Shown here one piece after another: positions 1-7,088 of a DNA stretch of 31,408 nucleotides. Numbering within the stretch: position 1 is the stretch's first letter; each line of letters starts with the position of its first letter. The notes beneath the pieces were generated by a model. It did no database searches and was not told the origin of the DNA. It saw only the letters and a program-made list of their open reading frames with translations. A program made the translations under genes and the position numbers. Origin of the DNA: DASQFQ01 sp038238015 (GTDB taxonomy: Bacteria > Actinomycetota > Thermoleophilia > Solirubrobacterales > Solirubrobacteraceae); assembly GCA_038238015.1 (NCBI GenBank), contig JBBRYA010000039.1:1-31408 (forward strand), read 5' to 3'.

Positions 1-246
1 ACGACCGTGCGAGCGTGGATTCGAGAAGACCGCTCGCCGTCGGGGACACGCGCGGAGCGCCTCGCGGAGTTGTCGGCTCTAGTCGAGCGCCTCGCGCGCG
101 TCATGAATCCGGAGTACGTCCCAGTCTGGATGCGCAAGCCGATCCCGTTGCTCGATGACGACAAGCCGCTCGATGTGGTTGCTGCTGGTGAGTACCGCCG
201 CGTCTCGCGGATCATCGCTGGACTGGAAGCCTCCGACGCGATCTAG
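1..246 (+). CDS. Antitoxin, Xre/MbcA/ParS-like toxin-binding domain (DUF2384), 5' end outside window
   Basis: The reading frame is open from base 1, so the true start may lie outside the window; a GTG at 7 would give 79 residues, shorter than usual for the family. The C-terminal half (from about residue 33) carries the toxin-binding layout of MbcA/ParS antitoxins: a tryptophan followed by Arg-Lys-Pro-Ile-Pro, then an Asp-rich turn, and a closing helix ending in GLEASDAI. The preceding helices (ERLAELSALVERLARVM) fit the linker after a missing helix-turn-helix. The product should neutralise a RES-type NAD-degrading toxin and repress its own operon. Its stop codon overlaps the GTG start of the RES gene (TAGTG), as expected for a two-gene toxin-antitoxin operon. 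The family call is good; the 5' boundary is not determined. Confidence 0.75.
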   Translation, partial: TTVRAWIREDRSPSGTRAERLAELSALVERLARVMNPEYVPVWMRKPIPLLDDDKPLDVVAAGEYRRVSRIIAGLEASDAI

Positions 247-530
247 TGGACGTCGGCACGACGTTCGTGTCGGGGCGCTGGTGGCGCCATATCCCAGCAG
301 GCGGCGACGTGTACCACCAGCCGGACGCGCCAGCCGACAATCGCTGGCAGCGCGGTGACGTTGTCGAGGCGTGGTATTTCGCGGACTCCGAACTGACCCT
401 GTGGGCCGAGTGGTATCGCTCCCTGGCCGAAGCCGGGCTACCGCCTCATCAAGGCCTACCGCGCGACCTGTGGCAATGGGAGATCTCCTTGCCCGAGGTC
501 GCTGACATCACCGACGAGGCGCGGCTCGCA
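246..530 (+). pseudogene. RES-domain toxin, 3'-truncated
   Basis: Starting at the GTG overlapping the antitoxin stop, about 95 residues match the N-terminal half of RES toxins: a WWRHIPAGGD segment, then DNRWQRGDVVEAWYFADSE, then LTLWAEWYRSLAEAGLPP and LPRDLWQWEISLPEVADI. Known RES proteins hydrolyse NAD+ and are about 150-200 residues long with further conserved residues in the C-terminal half. Here the similarity stops after about 'DEARLA' near base 530, and the sequence passes straight into a cupin gene fragment. The frame stays open to 998, but the residues after about 530 do not look like RES. The toxin is therefore very probably inactive. The antitoxin survives upstream, an orphan-antitoxin arrangement. 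Confidence 0.75.
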
Positions 531-540
531 GTCGTCGCTG

Positions 541-998
541 GCCGCAGCTCAGACCACGGGCGGCGCGCTGACCGTGCTCGACCAGCTCATGCCTCGCCGC
601 AGCGGTCCGCCGCCGCACGTGCATCCGCGGCTCCACGAGTACTTCTATCTCTTGGAGGGCGAGATCCGCTTCCAGCTCGGCAGCGAGGTCACGACGGCGT
701 CTCAGGGCGACTTCGTGTCGGTCCCGGCTGGAACGGTTCACGGTTTCGCGGTCGCGTCGGAGACGTCTCGGGTGCTCAATCTGTACACGCCGGGGGGTTC
801 ACCGAGCAGATCACCTGGCTGGGGACGCCCGCGACCGAGCTCCGCCTCCCGACGCCGGAGGAGCAGAAGCCCGCTGGCGAGGAGACCTACCGCGCGTATC
901 TCGCGATGTCGGCCGACATCAACACGCAACGCTGGTTGAAGCCGGGCGAGGGCGAGGATCTGCTCGCCGACGAGCGTGACGCGTTCGAACCGCGCTGA
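541..998 (+). pseudogene. Cupin-domain protein, 5'-truncated and frameshifted
   Basis: From about 541 in frame 1 the translation is a single-domain cupin: TGGALTVLDQLMP, then the metal-binding motif PPPHVHPRLHEYFYLLEGE (two His and one Glu), a GDFVSVPAGTVHGF second motif, and LNLYTPGG. The protein then continues in frame 3 from 798 (FTEQITWLGTP ... ADERDAFEPR, stop at 996-998). The switch lies in the run of six G at 792-797; seven would restore one frame. No start codon or family N-terminus is present because the 5' end is replaced by the RES fragment. Small cupins of this kind bind a metal and often have unknown substrates. A sequencing error could explain the G-run but not the missing 5' end. 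Confidence 0.7.
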
Positions 999-1152
999 AG
1001 CGCCGAGGGCGCCGGGGCACGATCAGCCGAGGTGAAGCCGGGCGTTCTCCACTTCCCCGCGCCGAAGATCAGCGCGAGCAACGACGATCCGCGCCGTCGG
1101 TGGATCCGCACCGCGCCGGCACGGCGTCAACCGCGCTAAACGGGGTGCCGGG

Positions 1153-2667
1153 CTACGCGGCGCCGGTCGGCGCACGCTCGCCGGCCAGCGCCGCGAGCGT
1201 CGCCCGGGCCCCGCGCTCGTGCAGCGAGCGCAGCGCGACGCGATAGGCGGCCGCGAAGCGCTCGTGTTCCGCGAGGTCGCCGAACAGCTCGCGGTTGGCG
1301 ATGAACGCGTCAGGCACGTCGCGCTGGCGCCGTGCGATCTCGGTCAGTCGCTCCGACAGGCGGTCGACGACCTCGATCGGCTCGCCGTCCTCGTCCACGC
1401 CCTCGGCATAGCGGGCCCAGCTCGCGACGATCGCCGCGGACCGCTTGACCTCGCCGCCGCTGGCGAGCTGTGAGCGCACGACCGGCAGCAGCCATTTGGG
1501 GATGCGGTCCGAGCTCTCCGCGCACAGCCGCGGGATCGTGTCACGGACCTCGGGGTTCGAGAAGCGCTCGATCAGGGTCCGCTTGTACTCGGGAAGGTCG
1601 ACGCCGGGCAGCGGCGCGAGTGTTGGGGTCGCCTCCTCGTCCATGTAGCGCGCCAGGAGATCCTGAAACAACGGGTCCTGTGCCGCGTCGTGGACGAGCC
1701 GGTAGCCGCAGAGGTAGCCGAAGTAGGCAATCGCCTGGTGGCTCGCGTTGAGCAGGCGCAGCTTCATCAGCTCGTACGGCTCGACGTCGTCGACGAGCTG
1801 AACGCCGACGTCCTCGTAGGACGGGCGGCCCGCCGAGAACGTGTCCTCGAGCACCCATTGCGTGAACGGCTCGCAGACCACCGGCCAGCGGTCCTCGACC
1901 CCGAAGCGCTCTTGGACCTCTTGGACGTCCTCCTCGGTGGTCACCGGCGTGATGCGATCGACCATGGCGTTGGGGAAGCGCACCTCGCGCTCGATCCAAT
2001 CGCCGAGATCGTCGTCGCGCAGGCGGGCGAACGCCGTGAACGCCTTGCGGGCGAGCGTGCCGTTGCCCTCCAGGTTGTCGCAGGACATCACCGTGAACGC
2101 CCCCGTCCCGCGCTCGCGCCGGCGCCGCAGCGCCTCGGTCACCAAGCCGAACACCGTCCTTGGCGTCGCGTCGGGATCGAGGTCGTGCGCCACGTCGGAG
2201 CCGTCGGGGTCGAACTCGCCGGTCGCGTCGTCGACGCTGTATCCGCCCTCGGTGATCGTCAGGGACACGATCCGCGTCGCAGGGTCGGCGAGCTTCTCGA
2301 TCACCGCCTCGGGGTCGTCGGGGGCGAACAGGTACTCGGTGATGGAGCCGATGACGCGCGCGTCGCGGGACCCGTCGGGATGCTTCTCGACCAGGGTGTA
2401 GAGCCCGTCCTGAGCACGGAGGACATCACGCATCCTCTCGTCGGCCGGCATCACGCCCACCCCGCAGATGCCCCACTCGAACGCCTCGCCGCGACCCAGG
2501 AGGCAGTCGTGGTACATCGCCTGGTGCGCGCGATGAAAGCCGCCGACGCCGAAGTGCACGACGCCCGTCGTCACGCGGCTGCGGTCATAGCTCGGGGTTG
2601 GCAGCCGGTCGGCGAGCGACCGCAGCGAGCCGGCGCCGAGTGGCAGCGGGGAGACCTCTCGGCTCAT
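1153..2667 (-). CDS. Mannitol dehydrogenase-family polyol/hexuronate dehydrogenase
   Basis: A complete 504-residue long-chain dehydrogenase, a normal length for the mannitol 2-dehydrogenase/fructuronate reductase family. The Rossmann start is visible at residues 35-48 (GVVHFGVGGFHRAH). The family active site is present as KLRLLNASH, giving Lys302, Asn307 and His310 with the spacing of the Lys-Asn-His triad. VMSCDNLEGNG at 193-203 is the usual conserved segment of the first domain. The expected reaction is NAD(P)-dependent interconversion of a polyol such as mannitol with a ketose such as fructose; the exact substrate cannot be read from sequence. The ATG at 2667 overlaps the stop of an upstream degraded ABC ATPase frame (ATGA), which suggests the gene once belonged to a polyol-uptake operon. 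Confidence 0.9.
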   Translation of the reverse strand: MSREVSPLPLGAGSLRSLADRLPTPSYDRSRVTTGVVHFGVGGFHRAHQAMYHDCLLGRGEAFEWGICGVGVMPADERMRDVLRAQDGLYTLVEKHPDGSRDARVIGSITEYLFAPDDPEAVIEKLADPATRIVSLTITEGGYSVDDATGEFDPDGSDVAHDLDPDATPRTVFGLVTEALRRRRERGTGAFTVMSCDNLEGNGTLARKAFTAFARLRDDDLGDWIEREVRFPNAMVDRITPVTTEEDVQEVQERFGVEDRWPVVCEPFTQWVLEDTFSAGRPSYEDVGVQLVDDVEPYELMKLRLLNASHQAIAYFGYLCGYRLVHDAAQDPLFQDLLARYMDEEATPTLAPLPGVDLPEYKRTLIERFSNPEVRDTIPRLCAESSDRIPKWLLPVVRSQLASGGEVKRSAAIVASWARYAEGVDEDGEPIEVVDRLSERLTEIARRQRDVPDAFIANRELFGDLAEHERFAAAYRVALRSLHERGARATLAALAGERAPTGAA

Positions 2668-3050
2668 GGCCTCGAATGCCGGAGCGCCCTGATCACGAGC
2701 GCGAGTCGACCGGTGAGGCGTCCCGGACCGTCGCCATCGTCGTCCCGATCCGGGTGCCGTCCTCGGCGAACAGGTAGGCCGTGCCGACGATCTGCAGGCC
2801 GACAGTGCTGGAGCACGCCGTCCTTCAGGATGGCGACGCGGTGGCGCATGGTCATCGCCTCGACCTGGTCGGCGGGGTGGCGCACGATCGCGCGACCCAT
2901 GGCCACGCGCTGGCGCCGGCCGCCCGGCAGGTGCCGAGGCTTGCGGTCTAGGTAGGGATCGAGGTCCAGCACCCTCGCGGCCTCCTTGACGCGCGCCATT
3001 CGGTCCTCCTTGGGGACGCCCTGCTGCTTGAGCGCGCAGCCTATGTTCTC
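2668..3050 (-). pseudogene. MalK/UgpC-type sugar ABC transporter ATPase, degraded
   Basis: Reading the minus strand from about 3050, the translation shows ENIGCALKQQGVPKEDR, then KEAARVLDLDPYLDRKP, the ABC signature degraded to LPGGRRQRVAMGRAIVR, and then directly DQVEAMTMRHRVAILKDGVLQ. In intact ATPases of this type about 40 residues with the Walker B motif, D-loop and H-loop lie between GRAIVR and DQVEAMT; they are missing here. Walker A and everything before the Q-loop are missing too. After GVLQ the homology stops and a second frame carries an unassigned tail (VGTAYLFAEDGTRIGTTM). The protein cannot bind or hydrolyse ATP. Such ATPases commonly sit beside mannitol dehydrogenase in polyol uptake operons, which explains the location. 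Confidence 0.75.
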
Positions 3051-3350
3051 CGGGCGCCGCTGCGCGACGAGCGCGACGCGCCCGTCGTTGTCCGCGGGCG
3101 GGCGCTCGAGCGGCTACGAGCGTTCGTCGACGCCTACGGGGCGCCGAGACGCGAGCGTGACCGCATCGTGGACGCCGTGATCCACACCCACGACTGGGCC
3201 TGTGACGTCGTCCGCGAGGCCCTCGCCCGCGGGCACCGGACGTTCTGGCAACACTGGCAGGGCGGCGGCCACGGAAGGGCCGAGCGCACGCGCGACTGGA
3301 TCGACACCCACCACGAGCCGATGCAGGCCGCGCTGAGCGCGGGGGGCTGA
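3051..3350 (+). pseudogene. C-terminal fragment resembling an APH/choline-kinase-type phosphotransferase
   Basis: An open frame without a convincing start runs to a TGA at 3348-3350. It encodes about 99 residues with ALERLRAFVDAYGAP, IVDAVIHTHDWACDVVREAL, TFWQHWQGG and RTRDWIDTHHEPMQAAL. This helical pattern, with an Arg-Leu-Arg-Ala-Phe-Val-Asp-Ala-Tyr-Gly turn and a late Trp-Ile-Asp-Thr-His, resembles the C-terminal lobe of aminoglycoside-phosphotransferase-like kinases. The catalytic loop and everything upstream are absent. The fragment abuts the degraded ABC ATPase head to head at about 3050, so a rearrangement or deletion point lies there. The stop is immediately followed by the end of the convergent hydrolase gene. 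Family assignment is from memory and moderate. Confidence 0.45.
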
Positions 3351-4274
3351 TCAGCGCAGCGCGTCTGCTCCGCGCGCCGCGTTCGCGACGATCGCGTCAG
3401 TGATCTCCGGCCAGGCCTCGCGGGGCAGGTCGTGCCCCATCCCCTGGATCTCGAGGAGCCTCGAGCCGGCGATGGCCTTGGCGGTCGCACGGCCGCCCGA
3501 GGGGCGGACGAGCGTGTCGGCGCTGCCGTGGATGACCAGCGTCGGCGCCGTGATCCTGCGCAGCGCGGGTGTGCGGTCGCCCAGAGCCAGGATGGCGGCG
3601 AGCTGGCGGCTGCCGGCCGCCGGGTTGCGCCCGCGGTCGAACGTCGACTGCGCGAACTGACGCAGCTCGGCCTCGTCTCGATCGAAACCAGGCGAGCCAA
3701 TGATCGTGAAGGTCTTCACCATGTGCTCCACGAAGCCGTCGCGATCCGCCGGCGGAACGCTCAAGAGCACCTTTGCGGTGCGCAGCCGCGGCTGGCCCGA
3801 CCAGCGCGAGCCCGTGCTGCCCATGATCGAGACGAGCGAAAGGACACGGTCGGGGTGATTGGCCGCGACCGTCTGGGCGATCATGGCCCCCATCGACGCA
3901 CCGACGAGGTGGGCTCGCTCGATCTCGAGATGATCGAGGAGACCGACCACGTCGAGCGCCATGTCCTCCAGGGTGTAGCTCGCCGCACGCTTGTCGCGCC
4001 GCAGCAACTGCCCGCGCGTCGGCACGGGAAGGTGATCAAGCGCGGTCGATCGGCCGACGTCGCGATTGTCGAAGCGAACGACGAAGAAGCCACGGGCGGC
4101 GAGGCCGGCACAGAAGTCCTCGCGCCACGCGATCATCTGGGTGGCCAGCCCCATGATCAGCACGAGCGCAGGATCCGCGCTGTCGCCAAAGGTCTCGTAA
4201 CAGAGCTCCAGATCTCCGACGGTCGCGAACTGCTCACCCGCTCGAGCGGGCTGCGCGCGTGCCGAGGGACTCAT
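3351..4274 (-). CDS. Alpha/beta-fold hydrolase
   Basis: A complete 307-residue cytoplasmic hydrolase. The fold is recognisable from the strand-turn LVLIMGLATQMIAW (oxyanion region, about 38-50), the FDNRDVGRS segment at 68-76, and the nucleophile elbow GASMGAM, placing the catalytic serine at about 127. The acid is probably Asp253 (HGSADTLV) and the base His281 (GMGHDLP). A cap region lies roughly at 150-240. The FDNRDVGRS motif is typical of the subgroup that includes methylesterase-like and haloperoxidase-like hydrolases; the substrate is unknown. There is no signal peptide. The ATG at 4274 has no clear ribosome-binding site but lies 7 bases after a TAGGCT -10 box, so the message may be leaderless. 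The gene is divergent from the PadR gene. Confidence 0.85.
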   Translation of the reverse strand: MSPSARAQPARAGEQFATVGDLELCYETFGDSADPALVLIMGLATQMIAWREDFCAGLAARGFFVVRFDNRDVGRSTALDHLPVPTRGQLLRRDKRAASYTLEDMALDVVGLLDHLEIERAHLVGASMGAMIAQTVAANHPDRVLSLVSIMGSTGSRWSGQPRLRTAKVLLSVPPADRDGFVEHMVKTFTIIGSPGFDRDEAELRQFAQSTFDRGRNPAAGSRQLAAILALGDRTPALRRITAPTLVIHGSADTLVRPSGGRATAKAIAGSRLLEIQGMGHDLPREAWPEITDAIVANAARGADALR

Positions 4275-4281
4275 TGCCGTC

Positions 4282-4287
4282 AGCCTA
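4282..4287 (-). promoter_or_regulatory. -10 box (TAGGCT) of the hydrolase gene
   Basis: On the minus strand TAGGCT is followed by 7 bases and then the ATG at 4274. Transcription starting about 7 bases after the box would begin at the start codon. No -35 consensus is obvious. The assignment rests on position and on the same arrangement at other genes in the window. Confidence 0.4.
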
Positions 4288-4338
4288 GCCGAGCGCGAGG
4301 GATGCTCGCTTAGGTCGCCTATGCCTAGACCGTCGATG

Positions 4339-4344
4339 TATAGT
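4339..4344 (+). promoter_or_regulatory. -10 box (TATAGT) of the PadR operon
   Basis: TATAGT ends 6 bases before the GTG at 4351, so the transcript probably starts at or next to that codon. This favours GTG 4351 over the ATG at 4321, which lies upstream of the box. An imperfect inverted repeat (TAGG-N9-CCTA, about 4311-4327) lies just upstream and could be a PadR operator; it is weak. Confidence 0.45.
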
Positions 4345-4350
4345 CACGGA

Positions 4351-4665
4351 GTGCGAGCCGATCGCCTGAGAGGTCACCTGGACGGACTGCTGCTCGCCGT
4401 GCTTGCTGACGGGCCGGGACACGGCTATGAGCTCGGCCAGCGGCTGACGCGGGGCAGCGGCGGAGAGCTGGATGTCCCAGAAGGCTCGCTCTATCCGGCT
4501 CTGCACCGGCTGGAGCGAGGCGGCTTCGTCGCGAGCGCCTGGAGCTCCGGTGCGGGACGGCGCCGGCGGATCTACCGGATGACCTCCGCCGGCCGCCGCG
4601 CGGCGCAGGCGTCCCGGCGGGAGTGGCGGGTGTTCTCCGCCGCGGTGGACCGAGTCCTCGGATGA
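4351..4665 (+). CDS. PadR-family transcriptional regulator
   Basis: From GTG 4351 the product has 104 residues, the usual length of short PadR regulators. The winged helix is clear: LRGHLDGLLLAVLADGPGHGYEL, then the recognition segment LDVPEGSLYPALHRLERGGFV, then a wing with RRRRIYRMTSAGRRA. The C-terminal helix (WRVFSAAVDRVLG) is the dimerisation helix. PadR proteins repress an adjacent operon and are relieved by small ligands or stress. The stop overlaps the start of the next gene (ATGA), so the two are translationally coupled. PadR regulators paired with an alpha-helical membrane HAAS/DUF1700-type protein are a recurrent two-gene unit, which fits here. Confidence 0.88.
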   Translation: MRADRLRGHLDGLLLAVLADGPGHGYELGQRLTRGSGGELDVPEGSLYPALHRLERGGFVASAWSSGAGRRRRIYRMTSAGRRAAQASRREWRVFSAAVDRVLG

Positions 4666-5510
4666 ACGCGAAAACGGTGGACCAGTACCTGACCGAGCTG
4701 AGCGCCGCGCTGCACGCGCGCGGCGCGGCGCGCCGGCGGTTCCTGCGCGAGTGCGGCGATCACCTGGCCGACGCCGCGGCCGAGCGCGGCGAGGAGCACG
4801 CGGTGCGTGCCTTCGGGCCGCCGTCGGAAATCGCGGCGGAGTTCGATGCCGAGGTCGCTGCCCGGCGCGGCCTGCGCTCGACGTTGGCAACGCTCGCCGG
4901 TGTGCTCGCGACGGCCGGCTCGACGCTCGTGTTGATCCACGCCTCGTCGCCGGGTGCCTCCGCACCGGCGGCGTGGGCCATCACGTTCTTCGTGGCGGCG
5001 CAGGTCGCCGCCGTGACGGCGGCCCTCGCGCTGGTGCAGGCGCTCGTCCTGCGCCGTTCGACGATGCCCGCGGCGGAGGTCCTGCTGCTCTCCCGCCGTA
5101 ACGGGTGCGCGCTCATGGCCGCCGGGATGACGATGGTCTCCGCCGGTGCCGCGCTGCCCGGGCGCGGGTCGGCGGTTCTCATCCTCGCCGGCCCGGCGCT
5201 GGTGGGCGTGGCGCTCGTCGCGGTGCTCCGCGCCCGGTCGCTGGCCCGCCGGCTCGACGGCTCGGGCGCACTCGCCGCCCGGCCGCCGCTCGAGGACCTG
5301 CGGCGGCTCACCCGCCTCCCCGTTCCGTCCCTCGACGCCGGCCGCCTCCTGCTCGTCACCACGTTCGTCGCCGCCGCCGCCGCGTTCGTTCGCGACCGCG
5401 GCGAGCGCGCGGCTGTCAGCGAGGCGCTGGTCACCGCCGGCATCGAGGCAGCGGCGGTGATCGGCTGCTTCCTTCTGCTGGGCCGTGCGCTCGGCGTCTG
5501 GCACCGCTGA
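4662..5510 (+). CDS. HAAS/DUF1700-like membrane protein coupled to PadR
   Basis: 282 residues from the ATG that overlaps the PadR stop. The N-terminal 60 residues form a cytoplasmic helical domain (VDQYLTELSAALHARGAARRRFL, then HLADAAAERGEEHAVRAFGPP, then IAAEFDAEVAARRG). This is the pattern of HAAS domains, which occur next to PadR genes. It is followed by about six hydrophobic segments (around residues 70-90, 100-125, 145-165, 170-185, 225-245 and 260-278). The function is unknown; members are thought to take part in membrane-linked signalling with the PadR partner. The transmembrane part is highly Ala/Val-rich with no recognisable catalytic motif. The family call rests on the N-terminal pattern and on the coupling. 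Confidence 0.7.
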   Translation: MNAKTVDQYLTELSAALHARGAARRRFLRECGDHLADAAAERGEEHAVRAFGPPSEIAAEFDAEVAARRGLRSTLATLAGVLATAGSTLVLIHASSPGASAPAAWAITFFVAAQVAAVTAALALVQALVLRRSTMPAAEVLLLSRRNGCALMAAGMTMVSAGAALPGRGSAVLILAGPALVGVALVAVLRARSLARRLDGSGALAARPPLEDLRRLTRLPVPSLDAGRLLLVTTFVAAAAAFVRDRGERAAVSEALVTAGIEAAAVIGCFLLLGRALGVWHR

Positions 5511-5561
5511 GGGGCCGCACACCGCGGACGTGCGACGGCTTCGCGCCCGACGGCGCCGAGC

Positions 5562-5769
5562 TCAGCCGGGCGCGGCCGGCCACGGCGCCGCCACGCGCGT
5601 GAACTCCCGCGGCCCGTAGGCCTCGAGCGAGGAGTCTCCGCCTCGAAGGCCACCCACGTGCCGCCCCGCTCAAGCGTCTGCCAGGCGGCGTCCCGAGCGT
5701 TGAGGACGAACCAGCCCTCCCCTCCGGGACGAACCCAGAGCCGGTCTCGACCAGCTTCGCCTCGCGCAT
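5562..5769 (-). pseudogene. Cupin-family protein, internally deleted and frameshifted
   Basis: From the ATG at 5769 the minus strand encodes MREAKLVETGSGFVPEG. After a frame change at the four-base C run at 5719-5722 (one base short) it continues as EGWFVLNARDAAWQTLERGG and TWVAFEAE. A further frame holds SSLEAYGPREFTRVAAPWP and a stop at 5562-5564. Together these are the first and last parts of a cupin protein of about 160 residues whose central metal-binding barrel is missing. Two frame changes plus the loss of roughly 100 codons make a functional product very unlikely. It lies head to head with the DUF427 gene. Family assignment is from the N- and C-terminal signatures only. Confidence 0.55.
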
Positions 5770-5851
5770 GGCCGACACGCTAACCGTCCGGGGGACTCCG
5801 AGCGCGGTCGCCGATCTGAACCGCCACCGCCGATCCCCCGTACCGCCGTGC

Positions 5852-6316
5852 ATGGAGCGCGTCTGGGAATACCCGCGGCCGCCGGCCGTGACGCCGTGCC
5901 GGCAGCGGGTCCGGCTCGAGCTGGCCGGCGAGGTGCTGGCCGAATCGACCCGCGCGTTGCGCGTCCTCGAGACCAGTCACCCGCCCACGGTGTACGTGCC
6001 GCCCGATGACGTGAGGCGCGATCTCCTCGCCGCAAGCGGCGCGCGCGCGAGCTGGTGTGAGTTCAAGGGCGTCGCCCGCTACCTGGACGCGGCGGCCGGC
6101 GGGCGGTGCGTGCGTGCGGTCGCGTGGACCTACCGGGACCCGTCGCCGGGCTATGAGGCCCTGCGCGACCACATCGCGTTCTTTCCCGGCCGCGTGGACG
6201 GCGCCTGGATGGGCGACGAGCGTGTCGAGGCGCAGGAGGGCGACTTCTACGGCGGGTGGATCACCGCCGACCTGGTGGGTCCGTTCAAGGGAGCACCCGG
6301 CACCCTCGGCTGGTGA
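5852..6316 (+). CDS. DUF427 domain-containing protein
   Basis: 154 residues from ATG 5852, chosen because homologues start just before VWEYPRPP. An in-frame ATG at 5768 would add 28 residues of low-complexity sequence. DUF427 hallmarks are visible: LELAGEVLAESTRALRVLE, then TSHPPTVYVPPDDV, the WCEFKGVARYLD segment, AFFPGRVD-like HIAFFPGRVDG, and the C-terminal FYGGWITADLVGPFKG ending in GTLGW. The fold is a small beta-tent with no established enzymatic role. The gene stands alone between a decayed cupin and a convergent DUF1360 gene. Length and motifs are intact, so it is probably functional. Confidence 0.85.
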   Translation: MERVWEYPRPPAVTPCRQRVRLELAGEVLAESTRALRVLETSHPPTVYVPPDDVRRDLLAASGARASWCEFKGVARYLDAAAGGRCVRAVAWTYRDPSPGYEALRDHIAFFPGRVDGAWMGDERVEAQEGDFYGGWITADLVGPFKGAPGTLGW

Positions 6317-6350
6317 GCGCCGCGTGCGCCGCGTCCCGCGACAGCGGTCG

Positions 6351-6854
6351 CTACAGCGCGTCCTCGGCCTTCTTGTAGGCGATCTGCATGACGTCGGCAC
6401 CGAACAGCGCGGTGAACACCGACATGACCTGGCGCGTGAGCCGCGGCGCGACGAGCAGCCCTGCGGCGAACGCGGTCACGATCCATAGGCCGAGGCAGAA
6501 GGGGCAGATCACGAGCCCGCCGATCGCCCGCCGCAGGCCCCGGCCGCGGGCCGCCTCCTCGACCTCGCCCGGCCCGGCATCGTCCTCGAAGCGCGTGAAC
6601 GGCGCGCGCACGGTGCTCGTCACCCGATCCTTGGCGATCAGGCGCGAGGCCTTGTGCGTGGCCACCGTGATGAGCACGAGGTCGGCAGCGCCGACCCGGT
6701 CGGGGAGCGCCCGGCCGCTCGCCCTGAACCAGCCGCCGAAGGCCGCGGTCGCGGCTCCGTAGAGGCCCATCAGCGCGGCGTACCCGCCGAGCGGCCGTTC
6801 CTGCTGGGGGGAGTGGCCGGCGAAGGGCCCGGTGTCCTGAAGCCGCGTGGTCAT
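6351..6854 (-). CDS. DUF1360 membrane protein
   Basis: 167 residues. The family signature is the paired-cysteine motif ICPFCLGLWI within a membrane segment (about residues 115-124), followed by a second hydrophobic stretch (VTAFAAGLLVAP). ADLVLITVATHKASRLIAKDRVT upstream is the other conserved DUF1360 block. DUF1360 proteins are small integral membrane proteins of unknown function, often in sporulating or stress-resistant bacteria. The N-terminus (residues 1-25) is polar, followed by a short hydrophobic stretch. It is convergent with DUF427, with a 34-base gap. No good ribosome-binding site precedes ATG 6854, so the start is likely but not certain. Confidence 0.8.
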   Translation of the reverse strand: MTTRLQDTGPFAGHSPQQERPLGGYAALMGLYGAATAAFGGWFRASGRALPDRVGAADLVLITVATHKASRLIAKDRVTSTVRAPFTRFEDDAGPGEVEEAARGRGLRRAIGGLVICPFCLGLWIVTAFAAGLLVAPRLTRQVMSVFTALFGADVMQIAYKKAEDAL

Positions 6855-7088
6855 CGCGCTGAGCTACCCCGGAAGCGTCGGCCGTCAAGCGCCACGCCAG
6901 GCAGATGGCACGTCGTCGAGACGCAGGTGTGGATCTTCCCGGCGCGGTGTTCGGCTTCGCGCCCGCCGCCGCCCCGGAGCGCTCCAGCGACCGGACCGCC
7001 CGCAGGGTCATGCGCCTGACCTCACGTGGTCCATGAGCCGCGCGCGCCGTACCCCTCGGAGAAGTCCACACCTACGGAGGAATTCCCA

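Noticed and set aside
1690..2955. 421-codon plus-strand frame opposite the mannitol dehydrogenase
   Set aside because: Arg/Val/Glu-rich shadow typical of high-GC antisense frames; the minus-strand gene has all the family motifs.
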